Positions 62,011 through 64,000 of a DNA stretch of 64,000 nucleotides are shown piece after piece. The stretch covers positions 60,675,501-60,739,500 of the forward strand of contig JAVUNC010000004.1 of assembly GCA_032173965.1 (NCBI GenBank), read 5' to 3'. Origin of the DNA: Sitta carolinensis. Lineage: Eukaryota; Chordata; Aves; Passeriformes; Sittidae. Below the pieces are notes generated by a model. It was not told where the DNA came from, searched no databases, and was given only the letters and a program-made list of their open reading frames with translations. Positions within the stretch are counted from its first letter, which is position 1. The number at the start of each line of letters is the position of its first letter. The translations under genes and the position numbers were made by a program.

Positions 62011-64000
62011 CGTAGCTTCCCCAGTGAGGACCTTTCTTGAGGAATGACGTTATCTGTCAAGGGTGCACATGTAAAGATATCCCAGAAGGCTGTTTTGAGG
62101 ATACAGTGAGACTGCTTTCTGATGCTCTGCTTTGGGTAAAAGGAGTGTTGATGGCATGCTAGAGAGCTTAGTGTGTAAGGGATCCAACAGGGCATTTATA
62201 TTAGGGTGATCATAAGGAAAAGGGATCCTGTTTCTTCTTTCTGTTCCCCCAATTCTAATTTGGTCCTGTGCAGTGTTTTTGGAGCCTGATCATATACAAA
62301 CACCTTGCTCTTCAGTTGAGCAGTTTCCTACAAGCATACGATGGAACTGTGGTTCCAGCTGCTGCACAGAAGTGAGAATGTCAAATCCCTGATTCATTAA
62401 TAAAGGGTGTTGCTGTGGAGGGAGTTTTGTTCGTTTTTTAAGAAATGGGTGCTCAAAATGTTTAGTTCCTTGACATAAGGTGTCTTAGAAGTATGCAGAG
62501 GATTAAGTGGCTAAGAAAGGCTGCAGTTTGAGGGTACCTGACACTTGTCATTCTGGTAATACCTTGAGCTAGGCATATACTTGATAACCTAAATGGGACC
62601 AGTGCTGAATAAAATGTGTGAGATGGGAGAACATTTGATGTTCTTCCATCCAGGCTCAGATTGCTTTACTGTACAAAATGGGGCCCTAGCATAAGTTGCG
62701 TTTATCAGTGTCTAAGATAAATGTTTTCTCATGTGCATTACCGTAGTAGTTCTGCTTTTGCCCAGAAGATACCCCATTGATCACAGATGTTAGAGTAAGA
62801 ATTACTGTTTTCCTATGAAAAATCATCATATACACATTTCATTTACATTTCACTGCATTTCCAGCGTTCTTACTGTTTCCACAATACTCTAAATGGTTTC
62901 TTCAGCTTTAGTAGTCCTCTTACTAATTAGAGATTCCAGACTCCACATTTAACTTGTGAGAGAAATCTGGTGTCGTTCGCTTTCTTGAATATTAGCAATA
63001 ATTATGCAAGTTGTAAAAATGTAAACCAAGGCTTGTTTATTGAGAAATACCTATTGGCATATACACAGATGTTGCTCTCGTTTGAAGGAAATCAGGAGTC
63101 TTTTGAAGCACTGCTTCAAATTTAGAGTTGTTCATATGACAGAATTTGTCCCGCCCTAACTTCTTTCTCCAGAAGGAACAAATCCAGCAGGGAGGTTAAC
63201 AGATTAGATTTATGAAACTAGTTATACCTTGTTTTTATGCCTTTTGGCTGCCATAAAGTTATTCTGTTGAATAAACAGATTCAAATTAGGTTTTGACACA
63301 GTATTATGTGTTATTAAAGGGCCTTTCTGATGCTGGTGTTTCTTTGGGTTAATTGTGCTAAGGGTTCTAGTCTCAGTGGTCACTTAGTAAGTGCTAAAAT
63401 TGTCCTTCCTCAGCCAGCTTGCTCCTCAGTTGCCTCAGAGTGGAGAAGTGAGATGTAGTTGTGATGACACTAGTCAGGGAGATGGCAGTGTTTACTGCAA
63501 GGCAGTGGGGGTCAGTAATTACAGGTGCAGGTCATTTTTCCATCCTGAAGGTCTTGCTGCTGCAACTAAAATGAGCCATTTAAAGCATGAAATGGGAGAG
63601 ATGCTTCTCTAAAACCAGGTGATCCTATACTACCTTTTGAGGCAAATACATGTAATTTTGTTTCCATACATGCTGAATATTTTCATAATGCCTCATTCAC
63701 ATTTTAATTGCTCTTTCTGCAGCTTTGTTGCATAATTGTAACAGTAATTAGAACAGGTTTGCCAGATTTGAAAAACTTCCTTCTTGTCCATAAGACTAGA
63801 AAGCACAATATAAAGGACTTGTATGCTATGCACTAGGCATTTTATCACTTCATTAGAGATTTTTTCAATGTAATTTCTGAGCATGAGACTTTTATACTGA
63901 GGCGTGCCAAGGTTTAATAGCAAATGTTTCTCCTGTTTGAAAAGGATAAGACAGAGACTTAAAGGATTTTAAACTTGATAGGTTTGGGCTGCTGGTTTTT
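62011..64000 (+). other. TULP4 intron 2, right end of window, nothing seen
   Basis: AT-rich unique sequence with no recognisable exon, repeat or RNA gene. Short frames at 61983-62195, 63391-63612 and 63693-63923 carry no family signature. Confidence 0.6.

Larger units (their letters stand above)
53002..64000 (+). other. TULP4 intron 2 (continues past the window)
   Basis: The next TULP4 coding block (expected to continue with V-L-V-R-W-N-E-P-Y) was not found, so the intron exceeds 11 kb. Contents are poly(T) tracts, a small tandem duplication at 54300-54341, a G/T-rich tract, two CR1 fragments and an unidentified coiled-coil-like relic between them. From 62011 to 64000 I see nothing of note. 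Confidence 0.8.

Noticed and set aside
1..64000. CRISPR arrays, bacterial operons, phage or defence systems
   Set aside because: The window is vertebrate nuclear DNA with introns, CpG islands and CR1 elements; no regularly spaced direct repeats with unique spacers occur.

Overview
This window is vertebrate nuclear DNA, almost certainly from a bird. The evidence is CR1 LINE copies in both orientations, several with the avian CR1 3' end built from octamers of the ATTCTGTG/ATTCTATG type, an LTR-like repeat of a kind I associate with neoavian birds, and compact introns around three genes that are neighbours on human chromosome 6q25.3. There is no bacterial operon, CRISPR array or phage module. 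Most of the sequence is AT-rich intron and intergenic DNA, and nearly all long open frames in it are chance frames.

Layout. (1) About 1-4200, minus strand: the 5' part of SERAC1. Coding exon 2 (1778-1868, the initiator ATG plus 30 codons) and the 37-nt micro-exon 3 (372-408) are both readable; the remaining exons lie off the left edge. (2) About 4000-4580: a CpG island between SERAC1 and GTF2H5 that looks like a shared bidirectional promoter. It carries a 57-60 bp GC-rich minisatellite just on the GTF2H5 side. (3) 4695-6998, plus strand: GTF2H5, the smallest TFIIH subunit (TTDA/p8). The whole 71-residue reading frame is recovered from two coding exons. Its coding-gene intron holds an old, diverged second copy of the SERAC1 exon-3 region, in the same orientation as the original. 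(4) About 7000-22500: GTF2H5 3' end and intergenic DNA with a roughly 1.1 kb CR1 and a 0.6 kb LTR-like repeat. (5) About 22540-23460: a strong CpG island with two tandem CACGTG boxes and a good splice donor, read as the TULP4 promoter and non-coding exon 1. (6) 22920 to the right edge, plus strand: TULP4. A long first intron leads to the exon carrying the start codon (84 codons, 52750-53001), preceded by a long leader full of short upstream frames. The rest of TULP4 lies beyond position 64000.

The three genes do not form a pathway. SERAC1 works in phosphatidylglycerol remodelling at mitochondria-ER contacts, GTF2H5 in transcription and nucleotide excision repair, and TULP4 is a WD40/SOCS-box/tubby-domain protein. 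The least expected structures are the duplicated SERAC1 micro-exon inside GTF2H5, the promoter minisatellite, the doubled E-box of the TULP4 promoter, a 29-bp perfect palindrome at 46397-46425, and a broken coiled-coil-like stretch between two CR1 copies near 60.5-61.8 kb. I found no convincing undescribed multi-gene system.
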